A DNA stretch of 64,000 nt from Nocardia speluncae NBRC 108251 (GTDB lineage Bacteria > Actinomycetota > Actinomycetes > Mycobacteriales > Mycobacteriaceae). The notes below the pieces were generated by a model. That model had not been told where the DNA came from, made no database searches, and worked only from the letters and a program-made list of their open reading frames with translations. Positions 35,004 through 43,551 of the stretch are shown in pieces. Both the position numbers and the translations under genes were made by a program. The stretch spans positions 124,001 to 188,000 of the forward strand of contig NZ_BDBZ01000035.1 in NCBI RefSeq assembly GCF_001613245.1, given 5' to 3'. Position 1 is the first letter of the stretch. Each line of letters starts with the position of its first letter.

Positions 35004-35620
35004 CCATCCGCTCCGGTGCTCAGCGCCGGGCCGTACGGGAGCAGGGTGGCGACACCCTGGACGTACTGCTCGTTGGACAGATCTCCGATGACCAGATGCT
35101 GCAACACGAACCCGGGAAGCAGACCGAAGAGTGCCGCGGCCACCGCATCGAGGTCTGCATCGGCCGGGAGCCAGCCGTGTTCGCGCATACGTTCCGCATA
35201 ATCGCGCCACATCGCCCGGATTCCGGTCATGGTCTGCTGGACGGGGCCGGCGGCGTTGTCGTCGGTCAGGGCTAGCGACCAGGCCAGGGGAGCCAGCCTC
35301 AACCGGCCTTCGGGACCGCTTTGCGCGGAGATCCACACGGTCATATCGGCCACGAGTTCCGCCGGTGTCGGCAGGGGTTCGCGGTGGATCGCCTCCGACA
35401 TCCGGCCCCGGATATCGCCGGATGCGGTGGCGGCGAGGGCGACGACGATCTGGTCCTTGCTCTTGAAGTACCGGTAGACCGCTCCGGCGGAGAGACCGGA
35501 TTCGGTGAAGACATCCTGCATGGATGTCTGGTGGAAGCCCTTGCGGATGAAGCAGATCCGGGCGGCATCGAGGATCTGCTGCCGTCGGCGTTCCAGGTGT
35601 TCCGCACTTACTCGGGGCAT
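34985..35620 (-). CDS. TetR/AcrR-family regulator, probably of the adjacent membrane protein
   Basis: 211 residues from ATG 35620; ATG 35626 adds two. N-terminal HTH: QILDAARICFIRKGFHQTSM and LSAGAVYRYFKSKDQIVVAL. The C-terminal ligand domain is typical of regulators controlling export genes. It diverges from the membrane protein at 35726; a perfect 14-bp palindrome 14 bases upstream of its start is its likely autoregulatory operator. Confidence 0.9.
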   Translation of the reverse strand: MPRVSAEHLERRRQQILDAARICFIRKGFHQTSMQDVFTESGLSAGAVYRYFKSKDQIVVALAATASGDIRGRMSEAIHREPLPTPAELVADMTVWISAQSGPEGRLRLAPLAWSLALTDDNAAGPVQQTMTGIRAMWRDYAERMREHGWLPADADLDAVAAALFGLLPGFVLQHLVIGDLSNEQYVQGVATLLPYGPALSTGADGQGSKP

Positions 35621-35633
35621 GTTCATAAACTAA

Positions 35634-35647
35634 AACGAATATTCGTT
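35634..35647. promoter_or_regulatory. 14-bp perfect palindrome, TetR operator
   Basis: AACGAATATTCGTT, a perfect palindrome in the TetR/membrane protein divergent region. A degraded copy (AACGA-N4-TCGAT) lies at about 35695-35709, near the ribosome site of the membrane gene. Confidence 0.65.
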
Positions 35648-35725
35648 CTTGACAAGTCGCGATAGCCGGTGGGACGGTGGGCTCACCGTTAAAAGAACGA
35701 GCCTTCGATTTCTGGGGAGAACGTC

Positions 35726-36703
35726 ATGAACGTCATCCAGCGCGCCGTCGCCATCGGGTTGGGCGCGGCCCTCCTCCAGGCGCTGATGCTGATCGCCTTC
35801 GCCTGGCCCGCGACCAATATCGCCCCGCGTGACCTCCCGCTGGCCGTCGCCGGGCCCCAGGCCGAGATGGTCGAAGCGCGGCTGGCCGGCCAGAGCCCGG
35901 GCGCCTTCGAACTCACCACCGTGCCCGATGAGGCTGCGGCCCGTGCGGCCATCGGCAATCGCGAGGTCTACGGCGCGATCGTCACCGGAAACGGCGCGCC
36001 GAGGATGCTGGTCGCCTCCGGTGCCAGTCCCGCAGTGGCCCAGCAGCTCACTCAGATCGGACAGCAGATGTCCGGAACGCCGCCCATCCAGGCCGAAGAC
36101 GTGGTCGCCGGGGATCCCGACGATCCGCGCGGCGCGGGCTTCGGGGCGATGGCCTTGCCGCTCGTGATGGCCGGGATCGCCGGGGGAGTTTTGCTGACCC
36201 TGCTGGTCCCATCGGCCGCCGGGCGGATCGCGGGGGTGTTCACCTTCGGTATCGCGGGCGGCCTGCTGAGCATGCTGGTCACCCAGACCTGGTTGTCGAT
36301 CGTGCCCGGCCCCTATCTGGAGCTGTCGCTGGTCGCGGGCTTGGTTTCGTTCGCCGTCGCCGGCACCGTCACCGGTCTGGCCACTGTGATCGGCCGCGCC
36401 GGGATCGGGATCGCGGCACTGGTGATGCTGCTGATCGGCAACCCGTTCTCCGCCGCTACCTCGGCGCCGGAACTGCTGCCGCAGCCGTGGGGGACGATCG
36501 GCCAGTTGCTGCCCCCGGGAGCCGCGGCGTCGCTGATCCGCTCGGTCGCGTTCTTCGACTGGGCGGGAGCGCAGGGCCCGCTACTGGTGCTGGTGGGCTG
36601 GGCTGGGCTCGCGCTGGTACTGCTCGGCCTCGGCGTCCTGCGGGACAGCCGCCGTTCCGAGACCGTGGCGGGAGATCCGGCGGCGGTGCCGGTACCCGCC
36701 TGA
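35726..36703 (+). CDS. ABC-2/YhgE-Pip-like integral membrane protein, TetR-controlled
   Basis: 325 residues from ATG 35726, with GGGGAGA upstream. One membrane span at the N-terminus (IGLGAALLQALMLIAFAWPA), then about 140 extracytoplasmic residues, then five more spans (MALPLVMAGIAGGVLLTLLV, VFTFGIAGGLLSMLV and others). This is the layout of half an ABC-2/YhgE-type transporter protein. No ATPase gene is adjacent, so it would need a partner elsewhere. Divergence from a TetR gene points to drug or lipid export. Confidence 0.7.
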   Translation: MNVIQRAVAIGLGAALLQALMLIAFAWPATNIAPRDLPLAVAGPQAEMVEARLAGQSPGAFELTTVPDEAAARAAIGNREVYGAIVTGNGAPRMLVASGASPAVAQQLTQIGQQMSGTPPIQAEDVVAGDPDDPRGAGFGAMALPLVMAGIAGGVLLTLLVPSAAGRIAGVFTFGIAGGLLSMLVTQTWLSIVPGPYLELSLVAGLVSFAVAGTVTGLATVIGRAGIGIAALVMLLIGNPFSAATSAPELLPQPWGTIGQLLPPGAAASLIRSVAFFDWAGAQGPLLVLVGWAGLALVLLGLGVLRDSRRSETVAGDPAAVPVPA

Positions 36704-36716
36704 TCCGGGCTATCCG

Positions 36717-36768
36717 CGAACCATGCAGCCCGCTGCCCGTCGACCGGGGTAGCGGGCTGCATGGTTCG
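36717..36768. terminator. Long bidirectional terminator hairpin
   Basis: A perfect 18-bp stem (arms starting CGAACCATGCAGCCCGCT) around a 16-base loop. It lies between the converging membrane protein and zur genes and can serve both. Confidence 0.8.
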
Positions 36769-36788
36769 GTATCACCCCGGCGGTCGGG

Positions 36789-37229
36789 TCAGCTCCGGAC
36801 CTCGGCGCAAGAATGGCAGGTGCCGAAGATCTCTAGAGTGTGGCTGACCTCGGTGAACCCATGGTCGGCCGCCGTCCCGGCGGCCCACTTCTCGACAGTC
36901 GGCCCGGCGACCTCGACCGTCCGTCCGCAGTGCCGGCAGACGAGGTGATGATGGTGCCCGTTGGAGCACTGCCGATACACCGACTCCCCGTTGTCCGTGC
37001 GCAGCACGTCCACTCGCCCGGCGTCGGCGAGCGATTGCAGCGTCCGGTAGACGGTGGTCAGTCCGATACCCTCACCGCGCCGGCGTAGCTCGTCGTGTAG
37101 CTCCTGGGCCGAACGGAACCTGTCGATATCCTCCAGGAGCGAGGCGATCGCATTGCGTTGCCGCGTGGTGCGAATACCGACTGCTTTCTGTCTGGTGGTC
37201 CCTTTCGCGGTGACCAGGCTCTCGGACAC
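36789..37229 (-). CDS. zur: Zinc uptake regulator Zur (FurB)
   Basis: 146 residues from GTG 37229 (GAAGGG upstream). Fur-family zinc-responsive repressor. HTH in TTRQRNAIASLL and GLTTVYRTLQSLADAG; metal sites GHHHHLVCRHCGRTVEV and a C-terminal CHSC pair. It follows an ArsR-type gene by 3 bases, exactly as furB follows smtB in Mycobacterium tuberculosis, which supports Zur rather than iron Fur. Confidence 0.92.
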   Translation of the reverse strand: MSESLVTAKGTTRQKAVGIRTTRQRNAIASLLEDIDRFRSAQELHDELRRRGEGIGLTTVYRTLQSLADAGRVDVLRTDNGESVYRQCSNGHHHHLVCRHCGRTVEVAGPTVEKWAAGTAADHGFTEVSHTLEIFGTCHSCAEVRS

Positions 37230-37232
37230 GAA

Positions 37233-37583
37233 TTACCCTTCTTCTTCGGCGTGCGCTACTGCGTCGACCACGATATGCGCCAAGTGGTCGTCGACGAGTT
37301 CGTACAGGACCTCGCGGCCCGAACGCTCGCCGTGCACTACCCCGGCCGATTTCAAAATTCGTAAATGCTGGCTGACCAGCGGTTGTGTGACACCGAGGGC
37401 ATCCACCAGTTCGTGCACACAGCGCGGCGACTCCCGCAGTTGTAGCACGATGGCGATACGAACGGGGGCCGCGAGCGCGCGCAGCAGCTCACCGGCGTTC
37501 TCCAGCACCGTGCGGGCCGGGATCGGGGCCGGTGCGGGGGAGCGGTAGGGGTTATGGGCGTCGGCGGCAGTATCGGTTGTCAT
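37233..37583 (-). CDS. smtB: ArsR/SmtB-family zinc-responsive repressor
   Basis: 116 residues from ATG 37583 with AAGGAG upstream; the open frame extends further upstream but without a site. Winged helix: ENAGELLRALAAPVRIAIVLQL, then LVDALGVTQPLVSQHLRILKSAG. The C-terminal VDDHLAHIVVDAVAHAEEE carries the alpha-5 type Asp/His zinc ligands of SmtB-like sensors. It is the first gene of an smtB-zur operon and lies 31 bases from a strong palindromic operator. Confidence 0.9.
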   Translation of the reverse strand: MTTDTAADAHNPYRSPAPAPIPARTVLENAGELLRALAAPVRIAIVLQLRESPRCVHELVDALGVTQPLVSQHLRILKSAGVVHGERSGREVLYELVDDHLAHIVVDAVAHAEEEG

Positions 37584-37613
37584 GGTCCACTCCTTATTGG
37601 AAACCGGTCCCAT

Positions 37614-37641
37614 TTTGATATGCATGGATACGCATGTCAAA
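37614..37641. promoter_or_regulatory. 28-bp inverted repeat upstream of smtB-zur, metal-regulator operator
   Basis: TTTGATATGC-N8-GCATGTCAAA, 9 of 10 arm positions complementary, 31 bases upstream of the smtB start. The size and A/T-rich ends fit an ArsR/SmtB dimer site, giving zinc-controlled expression of smtB-zur. Confidence 0.65.
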
Positions 37642-37940
37642 TGTCCACGCCGATGCGGGTGCGTAATCCCTTCGCGTGGGTGGACAGGCGATACCTCCGC
37701 CCTCCGCTCCGGCATGCCGGCAACCCGTCCACACCGCCGCGGCGGGTTGGTCCTCGGCGACACCTCCGCCCCCGCTCCGGCCGCGCGCGGACTGCGGATG
37801 GGCTGCGCCCGACAGTGCCCATTAGGCTGTACCCGATCAGCGGTTCACGCCCGGACAACTGCCGTGGCGGCCGCGATCACGTGCGCCCGATCCGGGCAGC
37901 GTAACTACTGGCGATTACGTAGTGGATGGAGAGTTCTCGC

Positions 37941-39326
37941 GTGGCACCCAAGTCGAAGGTGGACACCGTTGCCAACCTCGCCAAGCGCCGGGGGCTGGTG
38001 TACCCGTGTGGTGAGATCTACGGCGGTACCAAATCGGCGTGGGACTACGGTCCGCTGGGCGTCGAGCTCAAGGACAACATCAAGAAGCAGTGGTGGCGCT
38101 CCATGGTCACCGGCCGTGAAGACGTGGTGGGCCTCGACTCCTCGGTGATCCTGCCCCGGCAGGTCTGGGTGGCCTCGGGGCATGTGGAAACCTTCTCCGA
38201 CCCGCTCGTGGAATCCCTGTACACCCACAAGCGCTACCGCGCCGACCATCTGCTCGAGGCCTACGAGGCCAAGCACGGTCGCCCGCCGGCCAACGGCCTG
38301 GCCGATATCAACGATCCGGAAACCGGCCAGCCCGGCAAATGGACCGAACCGCGTAACTTCTCGGGTCTGCTCAAGACCTACCTCGGCCCGGTGGACGACG
38401 AAGAAGGCCTGCACTACCTGCGCCCCGAAACCGCGCAGGGCATCTTCGTCAACTACAAGAACGTCGAAACCACCGCGCGGAAGAAGCCGCCGTTCGGTAT
38501 CGCCCAGATCGGCAAGAGCTTCCGCAACGAGATCACCCCCGGCAACTTCATCTTCCGCACCCGCGAATTCGAGCAGATGGAGATGGAGTTCTTCGTCAAA
38601 CCGGGTGAAGACGCCGAATGGCACAAGTACTGGATCGACACCCGTTTCTCCTGGTATACCGACCTCGGTATCGACCCGGAGAACCTGCGCCTGTTCGAGC
38701 ATCCTCTGGAGAAACTGTCGCACTATTCGGCCGGTACCACCGATATCGAATACCGCTTCGGCTTCACCGGTGGCGAATGGGGTGAGCTGGAAGGTATCGC
38801 CAACCGCACCGATTACGACCTGTCCACCCACGCCAAACATTCGGGTGTCGACCTCAGCTACTACGACCAGACCTCCGAAGAACGCTACGTCCCGTACGTG
38901 ATCGAACCTGCGGCCGGTCTGACCCGTTCGCTGATGGCGTTCCTGGTCGACGCGTACGCCGAGGACGAGGCCCCGAACGCGAAGGGCGGCGTGGACAAGC
39001 GCACCGTGCTGCGGCTGGACCGCCGGCTCTCCCCGGTGAAGGCCGCCGTGCTGCCGCTTTCGCGCAACGCCGACCTCACACCGAAGGCCAAGGATCTCGC
39101 CGCGCGGCTACGCCGGAACTGGAATATCGAATTCGACGATGCCGGTGCCATCGGCCGCCGCTACCGCCGGCAGGACGAAATCGGCACTCCGTTCTGTATC
39201 ACCGTCGATTTCGATACCCTGGACGACCAGGCCGTGACGGTCCGCGAACGCGACTCGATGTCCCAGGAGCGCATTGCCCTCGACCAGGTGGAGGGCTACC
39301 TCGCGCAGCGGCTGCTCGGCTGCTAG
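37941..39326 (+). CDS. glyS: Glycyl-tRNA synthetase (GlyQS dimeric type)
   Basis: 461 residues from GTG 37941, chosen because GGAGAG lies 7 bases upstream and it matches the mycobacterial N-terminus; an ATG at 37926 is the alternative. Class II motifs are clear: LVYPCGEIYGG, LHYLRPETAQGIFVN, FGIAQIGKSFRNEITPGNF, REFEQMEMEFF and PYVIEPAAGLTRS, with the anticodon-binding domain at the end. Adjacent to smtB-zur as in mycobacteria. A hairpin terminator follows immediately. Confidence 0.95.
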   Translation: MAPKSKVDTVANLAKRRGLVYPCGEIYGGTKSAWDYGPLGVELKDNIKKQWWRSMVTGREDVVGLDSSVILPRQVWVASGHVETFSDPLVESLYTHKRYRADHLLEAYEAKHGRPPANGLADINDPETGQPGKWTEPRNFSGLLKTYLGPVDDEEGLHYLRPETAQGIFVNYKNVETTARKKPPFGIAQIGKSFRNEITPGNFIFRTREFEQMEMEFFVKPGEDAEWHKYWIDTRFSWYTDLGIDPENLRLFEHPLEKLSHYSAGTTDIEYRFGFTGGEWGELEGIANRTDYDLSTHAKHSGVDLSYYDQTSEERYVPYVIEPAAGLTRSLMAFLVDAYAEDEAPNAKGGVDKRTVLRLDRRLSPVKAAVLPLSRNADLTPKAKDLAARLRRNWNIEFDDAGAIGRRYRRQDEIGTPFCITVDFDTLDDQAVTVRERDSMSQERIALDQVEGYLAQRLLGC

Positions 39327-39327
39327 A

Positions 39328-39356
39328 GCGCCGGCCGGCAAGGACAGTGCCGGCGC
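39328..39356 (+). terminator. Terminator after glyS
   Basis: GCGCCGGC/GCCGGCGC, 8-bp perfect stem with 13-base loop, 2 bases after the stop. No T-run follows. Confidence 0.5.
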
Positions 39357-39526
39357 GACATACAGACCACCTACGGTCCACGCTGTCGCGCCGGCCTTCG
39401 TCTCTGCGCCGGATCCGGTATGAGCTCCTTCCTTATCGGCTGACGGATTCCGAACAAACGACCGTCGCGGGAGGCTCTGCTGCCGACCGCCACCGGTCCC
39501 GGAACCGGTGTACGGATGATCATGGC

Positions 39527-39532
39527 TAGCAT
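39527..39532 (+). promoter_or_regulatory. -10 hexamer of leaderless promoter, metallo-hydrolase
   Basis: TAGCAT, 6 bases (CGGGGT) before GTG 39539. Confidence 0.45.
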
Positions 39533-39538
39533 CGGGGT

Positions 39539-40216
39539 GTGATCACCGTCGAAAAGACCTATACGGGACATGTCGAACCGGGTGGCCCCGCGCAGCGCCG
39601 GGAGGTTCCGGGCGCCCGGATCACCAAGATGTCGGTCGGCCCGATGAACAACAACACCTACCTGGTGCAGTGCGCCGCCACCGGCGCGACATTGCTCATC
39701 GACGCCGCCAACGACGCGGACCGCATCGTGGAATTGGTCCAACAGACGGCCCCGGAAGGGGTCGGCCTGATCGTCACCACCCATCAGCATCCCGACCACT
39801 GGCAGGCACTCGCCGCCGTCGCCGCGGCAACCGGTGCGCCGACCGCCGCGCATCCGCTGGATGCCGAACCGCTGCCGGTCGCCCCGCACCGGCTGCTGGC
39901 CGAGGGAGACAGCGTCGCCGTCGGCGACCTCACGCTCGAGGTGATCCATCTGGTCGGGCACACCCCCGGCTCGGTCACACTGGCCCTGACCGACGATTCC
40001 GGCCGGACCCACCTGTTCACCGGGGACTGCCTCTTTCCGGGCGGTATCGGGAAAACCTGGCGCCCGGAGGATTTCACCACCCTGCTCGACGATGTCACCG
40101 CCAAACTGTTCGGCCGTTACGGCGACGATACGGTCGTCTACCCCGGCCACGGGGACGACACCGCCCTCGGCGCCGAACGACCGCAGCTGGCCGAATGGAA
40201 GAGCCGCGGCTGGTGA
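39539..40216 (+). CDS. Metallo-beta-lactamase-fold hydrolase (glyoxalase II-like)
   Basis: 225 residues from GTG 39539. Metal motif THQHPDHW (HxHxDH), a second His in HLVGHTPGSV, the bridging Asp in FTGDCLFPGG and a last His in YPGHGDD. This order is that of glyoxalase II/MBL hydrolases acting on thioesters or similar. The short C-terminus lacks the glyoxalase II substrate domain, so the substrate is open. Confidence 0.88.
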   Translation: MITVEKTYTGHVEPGGPAQRREVPGARITKMSVGPMNNNTYLVQCAATGATLLIDAANDADRIVELVQQTAPEGVGLIVTTHQHPDHWQALAAVAAATGAPTAAHPLDAEPLPVAPHRLLAEGDSVAVGDLTLEVIHLVGHTPGSVTLALTDDSGRTHLFTGDCLFPGGIGKTWRPEDFTTLLDDVTAKLFGRYGDDTVVYPGHGDDTALGAERPQLAEWKSRGW

Positions 40217-40268
40217 CCAGATGCCGACGGCCCGGCCGGAATGCGGCCGGGCCGTAACGGGTGTCCCG

Positions 40269-41171
40269 TCAGGCGGCGGCGACGAGCTGTTGCCGCAGCC
40301 AGGTCAGGGCCGTGGCGCCGCCGGCCACCCCGTAGCTCGGGTAGCTCTGGTGGATGCCGGATTTCACGAAATCGTCGATCTGCTGTTTACGCTCCTCGTA
40401 GGCGGCGCCGTTGAGCTGGTCGTGCAGCAGGCCGATCCCGCCCGCGGCCAGCGCATCGTTGAGCAGTTCGGTACCCAGCGAGTGATAGTTGCCCAACTGG
40501 GCCGGATCGCCATTCGAGACCTGCGCGAAGAACCCGGCGATCCGGGCGGCGAAATCACCGTCGGGGGTGGAGCAGTACAGGTCGCCCACCGCGCAGAAGG
40601 TGTAGGTGCGGTTGCTCAGCCAGCCGAAACCCGTCAGCCGCGGGCCGCCCGCGCCGGCGCCGGGCACCGCTGGGCCGATCAGGTTGTCGGTGGGGGAGCG
40701 GCGCGGATCGGCGATCAGCCCGACCAGGGCGACCCGGTCGGCGGGGACAACGCCCAGGCCGGTACCGATCTCGGAGGCGAGGTCGCCGGCAGCGTCGGCT
40801 CCCTGACTGTAGCCGAGCAGGGCGAACCGGGTGTTGGCGCAACGCCGCGAGACATCCGAGATCAATCCGCGCGCGCCGGCGACGGCCTCGTTCTTGGAGC
40901 GCCCGTAGACCTCACCCTCCCACGGGAACGCGGTCGCCGTATAGGCGACGTAGTCGGCGTACGCGCCGTTGGGCAGGCCGTCCGTGACAGCGGCGAGCAT
41001 CCCCTTGCCGGGGTCCTCTACCGAGGTCTCCCAGGTTCCGGGGATCGCCACCACATACAGTCCGGGGCAATGCGCCGGGGCCGCATGGGCAGTCGTCGTG
41101 GCCACCGCGGGGGCAAGGACAGTGGCGAGGGTTATCGCCAGACCGGCCGCGGCATTCTTCCATCCAGGCAT
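40269..41171 (-). CDS. Secreted cutinase-family esterase
   Basis: 300 residues from ATG 41171, preferred because GGAG lies 6 bases upstream; ATG 41183 is the longer option. Sec signal peptide (GLAITLATVLAPAVATTTAHA, cleaved near AHA-AP). Alpha/beta hydrolase nucleophile elbow GYSQGADAAGD, with Cys residues near the N-terminus and in SNRTYTFCAVGDLYC as in cutinases; the catalytic Asp (GDLYC) and His (NYHSLG) follow. Family members hydrolyse esters of cutin or lipids. A sigma-ECF-like promoter lies upstream. Confidence 0.85.
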   Translation of the reverse strand: MPGWKNAAAGLAITLATVLAPAVATTTAHAAPAHCPGLYVVAIPGTWETSVEDPGKGMLAAVTDGLPNGAYADYVAYTATAFPWEGEVYGRSKNEAVAGARGLISDVSRRCANTRFALLGYSQGADAAGDLASEIGTGLGVVPADRVALVGLIADPRRSPTDNLIGPAVPGAGAGGPRLTGFGWLSNRTYTFCAVGDLYCSTPDGDFAARIAGFFAQVSNGDPAQLGNYHSLGTELLNDALAAGGIGLLHDQLNGAAYEERKQQIDDFVKSGIHQSYPSYGVAGGATALTWLRQQLVAAA

Positions 41172-41194
41172 CGTGTACTCCATATGCTCACCGA

Positions 41195-41222
41195 GACGGC
41201 CACGGGCCGTTCACCTGTTCCC
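41195..41222 (-). promoter_or_regulatory. ECF-sigma-like promoter of the cutinase gene
   Basis: GGGAAC, 18 bases, then CGTC on the minus strand, the pattern of SigE/SigH-type envelope-stress promoters. CGTC ends 23 bases before the ATG 41171. Confidence 0.4.
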
Positions 41223-41480
41223 AGGATTCCCAAAACTGTTCAAAGGCATGCCGCATCGTTGCGACTTGACGCATAAGTAAGGGCGGATCCGTGGTCACCG
41301 GGGAACGGCTGGTGACGCAGCAGACCTCGCCGACGAACAGCCAACCACAAATTGCCCGTATCGGCAGCACAATCTACCGGTGTTCGACCGTGATCTACGG
41401 GATATTCACCGTGCGAAGGCGGCTCGTCGCCGAATTTGTCCGTTAGATCCGGTTTTTCGGTCGGTCGTGCGCACGGGAAC
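41223..41480. other. Remainder of 309-base gap, nothing recognised
   Basis: Between the cutinase promoter and the end of the PH-domain gene. No coding frame, hairpin or repeat that I can support. Confidence 0.4.
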
Positions 41481-42515
41481 TCAGCCGACGGGCCGGCCCA
41501 GTATTTCGGTGACCTCCGGCTCGGAGCGCCCGCCGTCCGGGTAGTGCCGATAGCGCTCCCACCAGCTTTCGATCAGCCCCAGACCGGCGTCGAACTCAGG
41601 TCCGGGGGCCGGACCTCGGGACCGGGGTCCGAACAGCGGCATCCAGGGCTTTCCCGAGGTCTTCACCTCTACCCGCCAGAACAGGCCACGTTTGATCTTG
41701 CGGATCGATTCGATGGTGTGCCACGGATACTCGGTGGTGAGGATTGCCCGCGTGGTAACCCCATTCGGCGTCATCTGTGTCCGCCCGTGGCGCCCGGCGT
41801 AGCGGATCCCCGCGCCGCCACAGAACGTCGCCAGTCCCAGCAGTCCCAGCAGGACTGTCTGCACTGTCTGCCCTGGCGGGAAAGAGGCCGGAGGAATCAG
41901 CGACAGCGCCAGGCTCGCGGATACGAGCAGTAGCAGAAGGCCCCCCGTGATCAGGAAGAACCAGGAATAGATGGCAAAAAACGCGGTCCGGAAGTAGAAC
42001 ACGTGCTCGTAGGTGCCGCCGGGAGCGGTGGGACGGGTGACCGGGAGGGATGCGGCTGGAAGCGGGCCGGCTTCCGGGCTGTCGTACCACGCGCGCAGTC
42101 GGTGCAGCGCGGCGCGGAACGTGCCGTCCGCGAGCTTGTCGACCAGCGCGTTGTCGTAGAAGCGTTCGCTGCGCACTGCGAAGGTCAGCAGCCGTGCGAC
42201 GTCCGCGATCGTGGCGGTCTCGAGGCCGGCGCCACCCGGATATGCGTTGCCGCCTTCCCATTCCCGCCAGTCGAACACCACGATGACATCCGCCGCGTAC
42301 AGCGCGGTGCACACTCGTACCAGGGCCGGGCTGTGTTTCGGATAGGGAAAACCGAGGGAACCGTCCGGCCGGCGATCGGGAACGACGAGCCTGGCGTGCA
42401 GGCTATCCGTATCCGCCAGTAGATCGTCCATCGCCGTGATCAGTTCGCGCCGCGCCGCTGGTGTCGCGGCCCGCAACGCCGCGACGATCTCGATATCGCT
42501 GGGACCCCCCACCAT
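41481..42515 (-). CDS. Hypothetical membrane protein with C-terminal PH-like domain
   Basis: 344 residues from ATG 42515; the open frame continues upstream without a domain. The first 190 residues are cytoplasmic-like (AALRAATPAARRELITAMDDLL, VIVVFDWREWEGGNAYPGG). Then come two close spans (FYFRTAFFAIYSWFFLITGG and LLLLLVSASLALSLIPP, followed by VQTVLLGLLGLATFCGG). A bacterial PH-like domain follows (VTTRAILTTEYPWHTIESIRKIK, VEVKTSGKPWMPLFG). The N-terminal part is not recognised. Convergent with nothing; divergent from the YdcF gene. Confidence 0.7.
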   Translation of the reverse strand: MVGGPSDIEIVAALRAATPAARRELITAMDDLLADTDSLHARLVVPDRRPDGSLGFPYPKHSPALVRVCTALYAADVIVVFDWREWEGGNAYPGGAGLETATIADVARLLTFAVRSERFYDNALVDKLADGTFRAALHRLRAWYDSPEAGPLPAASLPVTRPTAPGGTYEHVFYFRTAFFAIYSWFFLITGGLLLLLVSASLALSLIPPASFPPGQTVQTVLLGLLGLATFCGGAGIRYAGRHGRTQMTPNGVTTRAILTTEYPWHTIESIRKIKRGLFWRVEVKTSGKPWMPLFGPRSRGPAPGPEFDAGLGLIESWWERYRHYPDGGRSEPEVTEILGRPVG

Positions 42516-42775
42516 GACGGAGAGCTTACTGCGGGACCCGGTGGCCGGCTCCGGACACGGGTACCGCCACCATCCGGCGAATCCGATAACGATTCGGGCG
42601 CCAACGTCGGCCCGATGTGCCCGGTAGTGCGAGGATTTCGGTGTCGCTTGCGATTGCCGAAACGGTGGTAACCGATATAGCCGACCGCCTGAACAGGGTG
42701 AACGGTATACCGTTCGGGTAGCTCGGTGATTGCCGGTTCGGGGTCCGTGCTGCCCGGCGCCCGGAACCTGCCTGG

Positions 42776-42781
42776 CAGACT
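42776..42781 (+). promoter_or_regulatory. -10 hexamer of leaderless promoter, YdcF-family gene
   Basis: CAGACT, 7 bases (TGTCGAT) before GTG 42789. Confidence 0.5.
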
Positions 42782-42788
42782 TGTCGAT

Positions 42789-43487
42789 GTGACTTGGGCT
42801 CCCGCGCGTACACGACCGGACTCGCGTGCCGATTCCCGCGCACCGCGCGGGATCGGTGCCGCGATTCTGCGCTGGGCAGGCCGGCTGATCAGCGGCGCGG
42901 TGGTACTGGGGCTGGTCCTTCTGCTCGGGACCGCGGTGCGGGTGTGGCAGGTCGCGCGGATCGAGGACTACACCCGGGCGGACGCCATCGTGGTGCTCGG
43001 GGCCGCTCAGTACTCGGGCACCCCGTCGTCGGTGTTCGAGGCACGGCTGTATCAGGCCGAGCAGCTGTACGAGCAGGGTGTTTCGGATCTGGTGATCACG
43101 GTCGGCGGGAAACAGGAAGGCGACCTCTACACCGAGGCGGCGTCGGGGAAGATGTACCTCACGGACGCGGGCCTCCCCGCGGACGCGGTGCTCGCCGTGG
43201 AGACCGGGTCCGACACCCTGCGCAGTATCGAAGCGGTGGCGGCGGCAATGAAAGAGCGGGGGCTCGAATCCGCCGCCCTGGTGAGCGACCCCTGGCATTC
43301 TCTGCGCACCCGCACCATGGCCCGCGACGCCGGACTCGACGCGTGGACCGCGCCCACCCGCACCGGCCCCGCCGTGTACACCCGCGAATCACAGGCGCAC
43401 GGGATCGCCCGGGAGACCGCAGCCCTGCTCTGGTACCAGCTCACCCATTTCTCGGCGGACGATTTCAGCTACACCGCCGGTCGATAA
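42789..43487 (+). CDS. YdcF/SanA-family (DUF218) membrane-anchored protein
   Basis: 232 residues from GTG 42789. One N-terminal anchor (LISGAVVLGLVLLLGTAVRVW), then the DUF218 core: ADAIVVLGAAQYSGTPSSVFEARL, DLVITVGGKQEGD, STDTLRSIEAV-type block, ALVSDPWHSLRTRTMA. Members are linked to envelope integrity and vancomycin sensitivity in enterobacteria. The start is fixed by a -10 hexamer 7 bases upstream. Dgt follows by 64 bases with a promoter of the same kind. Confidence 0.85.
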   Translation: MTWAPARTRPDSRADSRAPRGIGAAILRWAGRLISGAVVLGLVLLLGTAVRVWQVARIEDYTRADAIVVLGAAQYSGTPSSVFEARLYQAEQLYEQGVSDLVITVGGKQEGDLYTEAASGKMYLTDAGLPADAVLAVETGSDTLRSIEAVAAAMKERGLESAALVSDPWHSLRTRTMARDAGLDAWTAPTRTGPAVYTRESQAHGIARETAALLWYQLTHFSADDFSYTAGR

Positions 43488-43538
43488 CGCTTCACCTGCC
43501 GGTGCTGCCGGACACTCCGCAACGTCACACCCTGGTGG

Positions 43539-43544
43539 CAGACT
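43539..43544 (+). promoter_or_regulatory. -10 hexamer of leaderless promoter, dgt
   Basis: CAGACT, 7 bases (TGGTGCG) before ATG 43552. Confidence 0.5.
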
Positions 43545-43551
43545 TGGTGCG

